This document shows positions 54,301-62,600 of a stretch of DNA of 64,000 nt, in pieces (the first letter of the stretch is position 1; each line of letters opens with the position of its first letter). Both the position numbers and the translations under genes were made by a program. Source of the DNA: JBDHWG01 sp046328525 (GTDB taxonomy: Bacteria; Chloroflexota; Anaerolineae; Epilineales; JAHCIE01). The DNA lies in NCBI GenBank assembly GCA_046328525.1, contig JAXLWK010000003.1, positions 930,001 to 994,000 on the forward strand. Reading direction: 5' to 3'. The notes beneath the pieces were generated by a model. The model was not told the DNA's origin, searched no databases, and saw only the letters and a list, made by a program, of their open reading frames with translations.

Positions 54301-54692
54301 ACCACCAGTAGCTTGATGGTCCCACTCTCACTCGTCGTCGTCGTTCCCATGCCCACCCCGAAGGGGCGCTCGCCGGACCCGCCGCCATCGCCGTCCAGGC
54401 GCAGCGTCAGCCGGGCGCGGTCAGGAACCAGCGCTTCACCGTCGACGCGCAAATCGGCGCGGGTAGCGCCCTTGCCAAGATTCTCGGGCAGGGCGCGGGG
54501 AACAAGCGTCTGCTGGATGTTTGCCGCGAGATGGTAGCTTCCGGCGGCGTGCGCGTTCGCTAGAGCATCGGCGATCGCGTCGGCAGGCGCGTGCACCGCG
54601 CCAGGCCGGACGGCAAGGCCGAGCGCCAGAACCACGATGGCCGGCAAGAGGAGCAGCGCGACAACGATGAGACGACGGGTGCGGGTGGACAT
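42333..54692 (-). CDS. Giant multidomain surface protein (4119 aa)
   Basis: Approximate order: TM/signal anchor (10-30); soluble domain; two TMs (~340-400); Ca-binding TSP3-like repeats (DDDHDGLTNGVE, DTDGDGISDGDE, DNDNDGVPDDAD; ~450-555); beta-rich region; a hydrophobic cluster of 4-5 TMs (~1050-1190); more TSP3 repeats (~1395-1520); Ig-like repeats (~1670-1910); FG-GAP integrin-like repeats (GDVNGDGLADLLVGDP; ~1945-2350); two parallel beta-helices (~2400-2910), each introduced by YCxxCANDG; Ig-like repeats with DTTPPTVTV; a CBM9-like domain (~3460-3640); a DUF11-like domain; three more Ig-like modules; and the C-terminal tail RLWFPLIVHSY. CGAGGAG precedes the ATG. The likely role is cell-surface adhesion, a stalk, or polysaccharide binding. 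It is paralogous to the protein at the window end. Confidence 0.88.
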   Translation of the reverse strand: MSTRTRRLIVVALLLLPAIVVLALGLAVRPGAVHAPADAIADALANAHAAGSYHLAANIQQTLVPRALPENLGKGATRADLRVDGEALVPDRARLTLRLDGDGGGSGERPFGVGMGTTTTSESGTIKLLVVGNRAFVGNAGAWRAVENPLTAAAPAADTLSFLAAVKDVQPVEALPGAASARAASNRDTQHYRFALDGPRYAEYLKNELQMLLADDLPPGVELQAPPLYQRMTGTGEIWIDGDGLPHRLSVDMVLPEASNASDAQVHLVVDYSQFGAPVAPIEAPQPGSPDGAWTVYAPTEPTAPGSAFDAPSAQNAPIAGPEGGARIARAVGGASALWPPLLKCFAAALALGVAGLCLWYRRRREVYAGLVLYILVALLAAPLLQAVLMSRYAARAAAQESLPQAVADLGLGQSPAEPDRVSVLHADLAQAGAAKTAGVNDCLTLPQGVSASGDDDHDGLTNGVERCLGTDYLNADTDGDGISDGDEVKGFVVGGKTWATDPLQRDSNHDGMDDAMEWSPDWVKNKPATLDYDNDGVPNAWDTDNDNDGVPDDADLSPFKIMAYRSNYSFSVTKPTANTLHSNTYVYLDVQVQPQNAAHLRYTMSTLDWPYDDQAQIQDLDKSTDDVKLIPVLEMKSTVNPKLAAQYGINVENVNNQYYRLLVPLNTVEGGGNISAFSARLAFIPAEVATTLQLTEVKMGWMVQAKLDQAKCLVQVGTTCVQQAVDVTDSVIVAYYEPQMRVTGLNVTESANVTVGMFGVPAAPEISTGTTPDEAREIFNLVSGMGPAFLFNMHPTISEIAKRFTDPTTPVEQKWGVTTPVQLTTATYDHEDLAVATTTMTTTVKFLDKYYQHTLTPTLALAYEELTGVADVGGEQGVVVQDSTATTTVGFNLSYNSLFTTRCVQIQQYHYAKGSDGKLAWKALTMNQALGELDRRYGNQADVYIRTLWLTWYGGQVNYVAVNGQTLVGPQADDAALYTRFSQPSQPKLPGYVQAAYHLNDLAADIGLNGAVAGWREWAASQFNQATPTSQGIATFVAAAGAIFIQVLPVIRLVGQGIKWGARVAYGAIKEALRISDAANGVARTAEAAASGSKSLGKIAVGVAIIVAIVALVMVWSSFHGYSDSVSHLQTDMELASAIASTIVIVFTLVLSLVLVAVASTEIGILVEIIVAVLTYLFVALITGDWNPLHTFSHIVDWLANYILKVAFYAELDPNNPVQSSDLTLTLADENLGTVVNNRVTFQTHLTTTIVVGPGEQHWNWAHSRSGKVDDVKQSSAFTRWASSDSTPTNQNGACWMSGSVKHCPATVTTSFTPAQAVRNAAIHITSIIDYSLRYQKCWKVPLARTCSADTATGSGPTKDDKDAWNDATSPIYLDVLPNSVENLWTWNQVTNRDKDGDGIADSQEASLGTNATMWDTDSDGLSDGWEWQNAASLGTNPAKKDTDGDGLTDAEEYRLGASINVADSDGDGLKDGDEVCHVDSFGKLVGGWDVKFASGSVVHVCSNPLDPDSDRDGLTDLQEKSIGLSPWSPNTSIKVELSTRPQVSHSGESITLVKPNASVTGDLTVTNTSAAAITGTLQLCANSAAFAAPTSAGYGGSFRAPAPTTFSQGSDNCLGWNFASSAFTPGSYFQAQFSANARSSAASQETTLSLSVPYKDPTDGTGKTASQAASVKIDTDNPQTTIAAPENGKAINGAAYVVGGTAKDNTSWVNSVQVSLDNWATAKSASGSDNWTWTWSSLPGDGVYTLRARATDAVGRVSPDATSQVIVDTKAPNAAMTSVQDGQVLTSLVPDSMGGATATLSGTATDLILSGVTQVAGVAVVQLSIDGRPWQSVWENTQTLYPATTTWSYPWRLNANASGSHTLSVRATDALGQVGPAQTITVIVDVVAPADIITNYATDLKGGQPISIQGHADDLANVPLAPRPAPLAGTRDSVISATVLLEPSRVGDLRGAAVTWLGDVDGDNRADAAIGMPAVNGGAGMVVILKGRAGGWAVPPATEALSASDSSLVASGALALGARIAAAGDVNGDGLADLLVGDPTNGVVYVVFGRVGPLGADWDLTQLRNSNQSSRGVILTATAGIIGAWIASAGDVNGDGYADMLIGATGSAGQSGSLYLVMGRKNFSSRTVDVKTDAAAVMPLDPAGAAAIGVGDMNGDGLADFIVADPNNSYKGSSAALYLFLGSTAFQKASSAHPQQSLKPLTDRAATFTGPTPLATSIAALGDVNGDTVADFAFSSAGVAHLVFGHLGGGWPTGYAGDRIFSAYPMGTTGSIAAPGDVAGPNATTPDRLNDLVLVKGDGPAYLFMGAKNMPTAPSAAATLTKVAGIASAPYAAASDSNCDRSSDLLVVPQDAAAGSLARTELSYGAVPHVSQAALPVSAGRANEATRSAPASKALAAAAIVHVSPAYCSTCANDGYVWGTAAFASIQAAINAGPQRILVGPGVYREALTLKSNMQVIGAGADATILQQPATAAASLVTVPGASNVVLSRLTIDAGGSANGLLINGGAKAVQITRSIIRNAGKGIAVADSATQAEVVNNTLIGGGTGLEVTCGAVSVRNTAFAYHNNTAIRYASQSCPAGAAPSITYDLFWANAADLVVDGTARDAASQGAVFADPLFTNPSVNDYRPMSDSPVIGAGDPADPVPPGSGTRVDIGYVQQAQASFFADDSYCQTCANDGLTWQVDAFGKIQDAVNAASQFVKAVGVSVAMTTTSAVGLAVTVGVGPGTYAERVSVPSHVRLVGSGAEQTTINGSGASPVTVSAATQAEISGFTLVSGGSAASINVLSASNFITVTRNIVRSSAGISFSASSSGLVLNNTIVGAVGPGVLSTGAGTWVEVRDNILANNAAGLSTATDGQMLDDYNLLNANTVNYQAGAGTTLVPGTNDIVGRDPLFVDAGHADYRLQATSPAVDTADPLADAPAGGGSRMDIGYREVVATPLTLLLGTAGTSCALAVSGIGQVEVGLSFVTDTSLPITATVPSTWLPATLKTASQAGSYWSASVTPSSGDGLYRVYARATDRAGNMAEGAAGSGTMAARKGAAKSGGAAGDGWYRDEIVADATPPDVQLKSPLDGASTGDPALDIVAHVKDTVAVGGKTQSSLDAVWFEVDGAVIAADHVGAGVVYRASVPVGDGSHTVVAAARDRAGNESRSAPRTITVLATKDAVIVASPVDGSAVMTTTVPVHGYARFVAAPPYAVTLYVDGAAAGAAQLANPQAGLTAWSGTVTLAGEGTHRVAAAPGSDKPSNAQAVNVSLDTTPPTVTVAAPGEGNVVTTTLLLSGNADDRGSGLAAVDVSLDGGYVWVPAAPRASKWNVNLAMSPNTDYVSYPALVRARDVAGNEAVSTRIIVVDNLGPTPFEMTTVAPEPEGYLQAPAEVQLAWMAPRDAGGVVKTFVAVDTMSSTVPSTTGAPLNGTSYTAQFSQAGDFYVHLAAQDGVGNLTVGHYGPWHVGARLAAAPGPQWQSPIQVDGRLDVAGGEWSISTEQLDRDPRLGPPQELWASFDGLAMYLGWRGADWASLAHGTIYLDTMPGGTRELWQPVGALSLPPRYSLPFEADTLVALDGSGFEVRRFDGAAWQPLADADVAIVIGGQGETELRLSWATLGTSVRAAEVRLLALSLAPDGEHIRSVFPASNSLLGQWSDAYHWAGISPNTVPNADQPRGHHVEMSVSSQPPTSALVGPGQPLDYIVRVTNRDQEARPNARLVLAASDGLRLEGLQGYPMPPAGQLWRIDLGTLPPGALAPITVTARLGNDLAATGAVTLTALLETGRVASEPTLTAVRLSHTVDGRRPTAQIDLAAGDATLPSGRQVIRGTAAAGPSGVGKVEVRVGNGAWQTADGTSVWQAEVDIPPSGPTTLVARAADTLGLVGEATTRTVTVDDVAPVASVTPPDNLIGRGVVGQMQGTARDPFPVGGVVSRVETQVDDNPWRVAQVVSAPGADGTVTWQQSWTLPAEEGVTHLVRVRAVDAAGNVGQASEAVKVTIDNVNPQSSVVSPQPDTVLPEPGQTVLPGEMLAWGYAMDGWGISSVELSVDGGLTWHTAATGQAAAELVGRYGKAAAASATAELWAIVLPTPVGDVMVNSRASDCAGNVEGMKAPVRITQTHEPPMRLWFPLIVHSY
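42340..44720 (-). repeat. Tandem-duplicated 3' gene segment, copy 1
   Basis: The last ~2.4 kb of this gene and of the gene ending at 56672 are similar at nucleotide level, by eye roughly 80-85% over the first few hundred bases (both encode PVRITQTHEPP near the end). They encode the same CBM9-like/DUF11/Ig order, showing an ancestral gene duplication. Confidence 0.75.
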
Positions 54693-54713
54693 GCCGATAC
54701 TCCTCGGCGCGGT

Positions 54714-56537
54714 TTATGGGCGCCAGGACGGGTGCTGGTCATCAGCGGGGTTGTTGGTGAGGTTGGTCAGGTCACTGCCTGGCGCGCCGGCCCTTTCGGC
54801 CCGGGCGGTCATGGCGTAGATTTCCCAATTGCCGTCGCGGTTCGTCTGGAACGCCAGGCGCGTGCCGTCTGGCGACCAGACCGGCGACCAGTCATCGGCG
54901 GGGTTCTGGGTCAGGTTCTGCAGCGCCGCGCCGTCGGCGTTGATGACGTAGATGTCGGCGGGGCCGCTGACGAAGGCATGGAAAGCGATGCGCGTTCCAT
55001 CCGGCGACCACGCCGGGGCGTAGTCGTTGCCTGCAGTGCTGGTCAGCCGCCGGACGCCCGAGCCGTCCGTGTTCATGATGTACAGGCTGTAGACACCGGC
55101 CGACCTGTCGCGGTCCGAGGCGAAGGCAACGCGCGTTCCATCCGGCGACCACGTCGGGGCGAAGTCGTCCGCCGGGTTGTTCGTCAGGCGGGTGGGGTTA
55201 GAGCCGTCGGCCTGCATGACGTAGATTTCGTTGTTGCCGTCCCGGCGCGACGTGAACGCGATCTGTCGGCCGTCCGGGGACCAGGCCGGGAAGCTGGCGC
55301 TGGAGCTTGACGCCTCGTGCGTCAGGTTGGTCTGGCCGCTTCCGTCGGCGTTCATCACCCAGACATCGCTGTTGGTCAGGCCAAACGAGCTGTAGGCCAT
55401 CTTCGCGCCATCCGGCGACCACGGCCCGGCGAAGCTACTCGCATCCCCGGTGGTCAGGCGGCGCAGGCCCGCGCCATTGACATCCATGCGATAGATGTCG
55501 GGGTAGTCGCCGCCGCGATTCGAGCTGAAGGCGATTTGCCGTGCGCCGCCCAACGTGGCGGCGGCGGGGCTTCCCGGCGTCGGAAAGACCGACCCCGGCG
55601 CGCTAGGCGCCGGGGCGGAGGATTGGCTGCACTTGCCGCTGTAATAGTCCCAAACATCGCACTGCTGGCCTGTCTTGAGGGTACACGTCCCCTGCTCGTT
55701 ATCCGTGTTGCTGTTCCCGGTTGCGGTGTACTGACCGCCGGTAATGGCGCAGTAGCGCGCGGCGGGTGTCACATAGCCGGTGACTTTCACACCGCCGACG
55801 GGGCACTCACCCCGCAGCAAGGCCCACTCCTCACACTGGCGGTTGTCCTCGAACACACACACGCCGTATTGTCCGCCGTCCGGCTTTGTCTCGATGGAGA
55901 GCTTCCCTCCCTGGTTGACGCAGTTCTGCGACGCCGGGTTGGCGATGCCGGCGCCACCCGAACCAGGCGCTGTCGTGGACGGCTGCGGCGTCGGGAACGG
56001 GGTCGGAGGAACCGCGCCGGCCGCGGCGAACCCCTGGCGAACCTGGTCGGGCGTCACGGCGAGCGAATCGTAGGTCGTCCGGTCGACGCTGCCCTCGGGG
56101 TAGGGAACGCCGCCCGGCCCGAACATCACGTAAGCCGTGTCGGCCGTCGCGGCGATGAGCGGCCCCGGCAACGCGACTGGCTGGCTCGCCAAATTATCCC
56201 AGTAGGCTCTGTCGTAGTTGTAGATAGCGAGGAGAGTGCCTTCCGGCTGCCCCGCCTCTTGCGGCGTGTAGACCCATTCAGTAATGTACTTCGTGCCCGG
56301 CCGTCGGCGCTCGGCATCGGCGCCCCAATACTCATACCACTTGTAGCCATGCTTGAGCCAAGACGCGGGTAATGTCAGGCTGTAGCCCGCCTGCGGGTTG
56401 GTGTAGACGCCGTTCTGGACGCTGCCCTGGGCCGAACCAATCGGACGGCTGCCCTGGGCGTAGCCCGTGGCGGTGGCAGCCAGCATCACGCTGATGAGTG
56501 CAATCAGACAGACGGCGGTAACAATACGGCTCTTCAT
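54714..56537 (-). CDS. Secreted TolB-like beta-propeller protein with two DUF333-type modules
   Basis: 607 residues from the ATG at 56537 (GAGGAG site); a longer form from 56627 is spurious. Signal peptide MKSRIVTAVCLIALISVMLA with AxA cleavage (GYAQG). An N-terminal domain of ~150 residues is followed by two small cysteine-rich DUF333-type modules (CVNQGGKL...GVCVFEDNRQCEEWAL and YCAITGGQY...GTCTLKTGQQCDVWDY). Then come six or more PD40/TolB blades (RQIAFSSNRGGDYPDIYRMD, AWSPDGRQIAFTSRRDGNNE, TWSPDGTRVAFASDRD). It is probably an extracellular binding protein. It lies between the two giant surface-protein genes, 21 nt before the second. Confidence 0.9.
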   Translation of the reverse strand: MKSRIVTAVCLIALISVMLAATATGYAQGSRPIGSAQGSVQNGVYTNPQAGYSLTLPASWLKHGYKWYEYWGADAERRRPGTKYITEWVYTPQEAGQPEGTLLAIYNYDRAYWDNLASQPVALPGPLIAATADTAYVMFGPGGVPYPEGSVDRTTYDSLAVTPDQVRQGFAAAGAVPPTPFPTPQPSTTAPGSGGAGIANPASQNCVNQGGKLSIETKPDGGQYGVCVFEDNRQCEEWALLRGECPVGGVKVTGYVTPAARYCAITGGQYTATGNSNTDNEQGTCTLKTGQQCDVWDYYSGKCSQSSAPAPSAPGSVFPTPGSPAAATLGGARQIAFSSNRGGDYPDIYRMDVNGAGLRRLTTGDASSFAGPWSPDGAKMAYSSFGLTNSDVWVMNADGSGQTNLTHEASSSSASFPAWSPDGRQIAFTSRRDGNNEIYVMQADGSNPTRLTNNPADDFAPTWSPDGTRVAFASDRDRSAGVYSLYIMNTDGSGVRRLTSTAGNDYAPAWSPDGTRIAFHAFVSGPADIYVINADGAALQNLTQNPADDWSPVWSPDGTRLAFQTNRDGNWEIYAMTARAERAGAPGSDLTNLTNNPADDQHPSWRP

Positions 56538-56622
56538 ATCACTCCTCTTTGCCGATGGCCGTCTGCGCGGCCCTCGGGCTCGTGCGCGCCCAGCAGCAGC
56601 ACGCGTTCTCCAGTTGCGGCGA

Positions 56623-56655
56623 CCCACGTCCCGATGCCCAGCATCGAGACGTGGG
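56623..56655 (-). promoter_or_regulatory. Intercistronic hairpin between giant gene and TolB-like gene
   Basis: CCCACGTC (56623-56630) pairs with GACGTGGG (56648-56655), with an inner CGATGC/GCATCG pairing. It sits 17 bp after the stop codon of the upstream giant gene. Without a U-run it may be a processing or stability hairpin, or a partial terminator. Confidence 0.5.
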
Positions 56656-56671
56656 GCTACACATTCGCTGG

Positions 56672-59600
56672 CTATTGGAGACGGATGATGGTGGGGAGCC
56701 AGAGGCGGATCGGCGGCTCGTGCGTCTGGGTGATGCGCACCGGCGCCTTCATGCCCTCCACGTTTCCTGCTCGGTCAATCGCCCGGCTGTTTACCATCAC
56801 CTCGCCAACCGGCGCCGGCAGGACAATCGCCCACAACTCCGCGACTGCCCCGGCCTGCGCCGCCTTCCCGTACTGTCCGACCAACTCCGCCGCCGCTTGC
56901 CCGACCTCCGCCTTGTGCCACGTTACGCCGCCATCCACGCTTACTTCGACACCACCGACGCCCCAACCATCCGTCGCGTAACCCCACGCCAGCATCTCCC
57001 CAGGCAGGACGTTCTGCCCGGCCTCCGGCAGCGTAGCGCCTGACTGGGGCGACACAATACTCGACTGTGGACCCTTGTTGTCAATGGTTAAGGTGAGAGG
57101 ATCACTTGCTGGCCCAACATTACCCGCCGCGTCCACCGCCCGCACGCGCACGACGTGCTGGACGCCTTCCTCGGTCGGCAGCGTCCAGCTCTGGCGCCAG
57201 GCGACCGTGCCATCCGCGCCCGGCTGGCCGACAATCACCGCCGGCCGCCAGGCAGCGCCGCCCACCTGAGTCTCGACGCGGCTGATGACGCCCCCGCTCG
57301 GGAACGGGTCGCGGGCAGTTCCCTCGAGATGCCCGGTCGCGCCTGACACAACCAGATTGCTCGGCATCGTAATGCTCGCGGCAGGCGCCGTGTTGTCGGC
57401 GGTTACCGTTCGCATCGTGACGTCGCCCACCAGACCGAACGGGTCGCTGGCCCGCGCCGCCAGCACGAACTGGTCAGCCGCCGGCGCTTCGATCTCGACC
57501 TGCCAGGCCGTTGTGCCTCGCGCCGTCTGCCACGCGCCGTCGCCGACGCGAACCTCGACCTTGCCGACGCCGGCCGGTCCGGCCGTCGCCGTCCCGCGGA
57601 CGACCTGGCGGCCCGACTGCATCGTCGCGCCCTCGGCCAGGTCTATCTGCGCCGCGGCTCGCCACGGGTCAACGGTGTGGCTTAGCCGCGCCAGGGCCAG
57701 TGTCGGCTGGTTCGGCGACGTGCGGGTCTCCAGGAGCGCCGTTAGCGTCACCGCCCCGGTCGCGCTCAGATCGCTCGCCAGCCGCGCCGTCGCCGTGATC
57801 GGCGCCAGCGGCCCGCTCGCCAGCGTGCCTAGCTCGATTCGCCATAGCTGGCCCGCTGGTGGCGTCGGGTAGCCTTGCAGCCCTTGCAACTGCAAGCCGT
57901 CCGAAGCCGCCAGCACCAACTTCGCGTTCTCATGCGCTTCCAGATCGCGGTTCGTCACCTTCACCACGTACTGGATCGCCTGGCCTGGGCCGACGGCGCT
58001 TGTAGTCGAGGGCGCGCTGCTCACGCTCATCTCGACATGATAGCCCTGGGGCTGGCCGGCGTTCGGCACTGTGCTCGGTGAGATGCCCGCCCAGTGATAG
58101 AAGTCGCTCCACAGCCCTAGCAGCGAGTTGGACGTCGGGAAAACCGTGAACGGCATCGTCCCGTTCGGCGCCAGGCCGAAGGCCAGCAGCTGCACATCGC
58201 TGGCTCCGACACTTGTTTGCAACACCGACCACGGCAGCCGTATCTCGGTGTCTCCCTGGGCGCCCAACGCGATCGAAACTTCCGGGGCCTGGATGAGTTG
58301 CCAGCTCGATCCGTCGTAGCGCAGAACTCGCGAGCCAGCGGTATCCAGCACGACGAGCGTGTCCGCTTCGAACGGTAGCTGATAGTGCGCCGTGAGGGCA
58401 GTCTCGCCCTCCGGCTGCCACAGGCTGCGCGTCCCGCCGGCGACTGTGTCCAGGTAAACGTAACCGCGTCCCACGCTCGGCCACCGGGCGCCGCGGCTGC
58501 CCAGGTACATCGCGCTCCCGTCGAAGCTGGCCCACAGCTCATGGGCCGGGGCAATGCGCGGGTCACGGTCGAGCATTTCGGTGGAGGCGTTCCACTCGCC
58601 GCCTGCCACATTGATCTGTCCATCTACCTTGATGGACGATTGCCAGCTTGGCCCGGGCACGCTGGCGAGACGCGCCCCGACGAACCAGGGGCCAAAGTGG
58701 CGGACGGTGAGGTTACCCACGGCATCCTGGGCAGCGAGGTGGATGTAGTAGTCGCCGGCCTGGCTGAACTGCGCGGTGTAGCTCGTCCCGCTCAGCGGTG
58801 TCCCAGTCGTTGCCGGCACGGTGTTGGTGATCGTGTCCGCAGCGGCGAAGGTGCGCACAGTCCCGCTGCCGTCGTCCAGGGGCTGCCAGGCGAGCGTGAC
58901 CGACGCCGGCGCCGTCAGGTGGCTGCCCTCGGTGGGGCTGGCCGTCGTCAGGCCGAAAGGCGTCGGGCCGAGGTTGTCTACAATGAACGTGGCCGACTGC
59001 GTGCCAATGTTGCCCGCCTTGTCAGTGGCGTGGACGCGCAGCGGGAACGTCGCGTAATCGGTCTCCGGCGGCGCGCTCCACGCGTAGGTCCACGCCGTGC
59101 CGTTGACGGTCGCCGGCGACCAGGTGTAGCCGCCGTCTACGCTGACTTCCACGCTGTTCAGACCGCTCCCGCCATCGCTTGCCGTGCCCTGGAAGGACAC
59201 GGCGTTGACCACGGTCGCGCTCGGCGCCTGGACCGTGACCGACGGCGCCGTCGAGTCCTTAGTCAGTGAGAACGTCGTCGTGTACGGCGTGCTCGCGCCG
59301 GCCGTGCGGCTGGCGCCGATGGCGAGGGTGTGAGCGCCCTCACTGCCGAGGGTCACGTTCGCCGTCCAGTGGGTGGCCTGGGCAGCCGAGTCGTCCAGTG
59401 TGGCGATGACAGGTGTCGTGTTGCTGTCAACCTTCACCTTGACCTGGCCGCTGCCGCTCGTGTCCTTGAAGTGGACGTAGCCCTGCAGTGCGAGGGTCGT
59501 CGAGATGACCGCGCTGCTCGGCGCAGGGATCGTCAAGGTTGCCTCGTTGCGCGACGTCGAAACTGTGACCTGGGACGTCGCGCTCTGCCCAACGTTACCG

Positions 59601-62600
59601 GCCTTGTCAACTGCCTTGGCCGTAATGCTGTGGCTGCCGTCGCGCAGTGCCGTGACGGCCCGGTAGCGCTGGGTCCCTGCCGCCGCGCCCGCAGTGAGCT
59701 GCCGCGCCGCGATCTGCGTGCCATCCACGTCGAAGTACACCCGCGCTACATTGTACTGGTTGCCCGCGCCCGTCGCGACGTAGTCGCTGACGTCGGTTTC
59801 CATCGCGATCGCCGCGGCGGATGTCGCCAGGCCGTTCGTAGGCGTGATGATGCTCACCGTCGGCGACTTGCTGTCGGCAATGAACGACGCGCGGTAGAGG
59901 CGCGAGTCGCCCGAGTCGAGGGTGTTGCCCGCCATATCCGTCGGCCGCGTGTAGAGGCGGTACAGGCCGTCGGCCTGATAGATGCCGCCACCCGACGCAA
60001 GATTGATCGGCAGCGTCCAGTATGAGCCGGCCTGGCCGCGCGACGTGAGCGTCGCCGCCGTCCACGTCGTCGGCACGGTGCTGTCAGCCGGGACCGAGGC
60101 ATCCGGAACGTAGCTCACGCCCACCTCGACGCCGCTCACGCCGGCGTTGCCGGCGCCGCAGGTCGTACCCTGCTTGCCGAACATCATCGTGACGGGCGTC
60201 GCCAGCAGCTCCTTGTAGCCCAGGTCGGCCTGGTCGCCGCCGCCCAGCGGCACCGGCTGCCAGTCCGACGCCGGTACGGTGTTGACCGCGGGCGACGTGG
60301 CCTGCAGCGTGTAGTCCGCCGGGTTATAGGGGTTGGGGTCAAAGAACTGCGGGTCACGGTTGACAATGTCGGTCGGGTCCAGGGTCACTGTCCCGGCCGT
60401 GTTGCCGCCTGCGTTCTGGTAAAACAGGTTGTATCCATCCTGGAACAGGCCCACGCTGTTGTTGTTCACACCCTTCCCGCTATTGAGGGCAAAGATGTTG
60501 AAGCGAGCGTTGACCCAGGTGTGGGCATCGGCCAGGGTGAGCGCTGTGCCGGTGTTGTTGGCGACCGTGTTGAAGCCGAAGACACCGCTGGAAGCGTTGC
60601 GGAAGATGGCGCCGCCGGCGTTCATCTGCAGGATGTTGTGGGTGACGGTGATCGTGTTCGACGCGCCAGAGACGACGATGCCGGCGTTCGCGGCGTTGCT
60701 GTTCTGGAGGCCAAAGCCCGTTACCTCGACGTGGGTGACACCGTTGAGCGTGACCGGCGCCCCCGCGCCGTCGGCGTCAATGATTGTCTGCTCAGCGCCG
60801 CTGCCGACGAGGCGCACGCCACTCTTGGGCGTCACCCGCTCGATGTAGTAACCCGGGGCGACGCCGACCGTCCACTGCCCGGCGATGGGCGGGACGTGGT
60901 TGATGCCGTCCTGGATAGTGGTAAAGGCGTTAACCTGCCACTCAAGGCCGTCGTTGACGCACTGGGCGCAGTAGTCGCCTGAGACATAGACCGCCGCCGA
61001 AGACGATTGGACGTAGCCGATATCCACCCGGCCGCCCGTACCCGGCGGGGTTGGATCCTTCGGGTCGCCGGCGCGAATGACCGGCGCCCCGTCTTGCGGG
61101 CGGAAGTCTTGGCCGTCCGGATCGGTGAAGCGCGGGTCGGCGAAGACCTCGCCCGCGCCCGGCTGGTCAATATTGTTGCTGTCAATCTTCAGGTCGGGCG
61201 CGTTGCGCCAGAAGTCGTTGAACGTGTGCAGCTTCGTCGCCGCGCAGCCCTGGTAGCTCAGGGCGGCCGCGGTGTGGTAGGCGAAGATGGTGTTGCGCAC
61301 GTCCAGGTTGCCGCAGCTCGCCGCCGTCACACCGTTCTGGTTGTTGGTCAGCGTGTTGTTGACGAGCAGCGCCTCGGCCGAGGTCGCGCCTGTGCCAGAG
61401 CCGGTGACCTTGACCGCGTACGGCGTGTTGCGGATGACGGAGCGCGTCACCGAGATGAAGCCCCCCGCGTCCACGTGCAAGCCGTCGTCGTGGTTGTCAC
61501 CCGTGATGGTCAGCAGGGCGACGCCGGCATCCTTGATGCCCTCGGCGCCGACCAGGAAGCTCGATGTCGCGTTCGGCGGCGCAAGCACCGACAACGCGGC
61601 GCCGGTGCCAAACAGGCTGACACCATTGACGAGGTAGATGCGCTGGCGGTAGAGGCCCGGCTCGATGAGGACGCGCTGGGCGCCGCTATTGATGCCGGAC
61701 TGGATGTCGTTGAAGGCATCCACGCCCCAGGTGTGGCCGTTGTTGCTGCACTTCTCGCAGTACGTCGGGTTGACGTAGACCGGCGCGTGATAGGTGTAGT
61801 AGCCCAGGTCGGTCTGGTCGGCGGCCTTGCCACGCGCCGCCGAGGTAGACAGCAGGCGGAACACTTGCTTGGGTTGGGCGCGGAACGCCGCCTGGGTCAG
61901 CGTCATCTGGACCATCGAGGTACCCGACGGTGCTGAGAGCCAGTCCGCGTTCGTGCCGGTCTGGCCCGCGAAGCCATTGTTGGTGTTCAGGAGCGAGAAG
62001 TGGATGGTATTGTTGTTCTGGAGCCACTGCGGCAGCGGCGCCGCGTTGGGCAGAGCCACGAACAGGTTGTCGCGCAGATAGACCGCGTTGGTGATGGCGG
62101 CGGTGTTCTGGATGAGCACGACGCCGGAGCTGTTGGCAACCAGGGTGTTGTGGCGCAGCTCTATGCCGGATGTGTTGCTGGCGACGGCCTTGCTGCCAGC
62201 GCGATCCTGGTAGAACAGCACGTTGCGGACGCGGATGGTGTTCGGGTCGGACAGATCGGTCGAGCCGGCCGTCCCACCGTAGTTGACCTCGATGCTCGTC
62301 ACGGCGTTGCGGAGGGTCAGGTTCTCGATGACCACACCCTTGAGGCCGCCCGCCGTGGGCGAGTACTCGGAGGCGGGGAGAACCTGAATACCCGTGCCGC
62401 CGTTCGCATCAATAAACACCGCGTCGGGGTCCACGCCGTGGAGGGTGATGAAGTTCTTGCCGGCGTGGAAGATGGCCTTGTCGTAGGTGCCCGGGCCGAC
62501 GATGATGGTGTCGCCTGGCGCGCTCGCACTCGTGCCCGCCGCGGCCTTGTCCAGGGCCGCCTGGAGAGTGGCGAAGGCGTTCGTGTTCCAGGTGTGGCCG

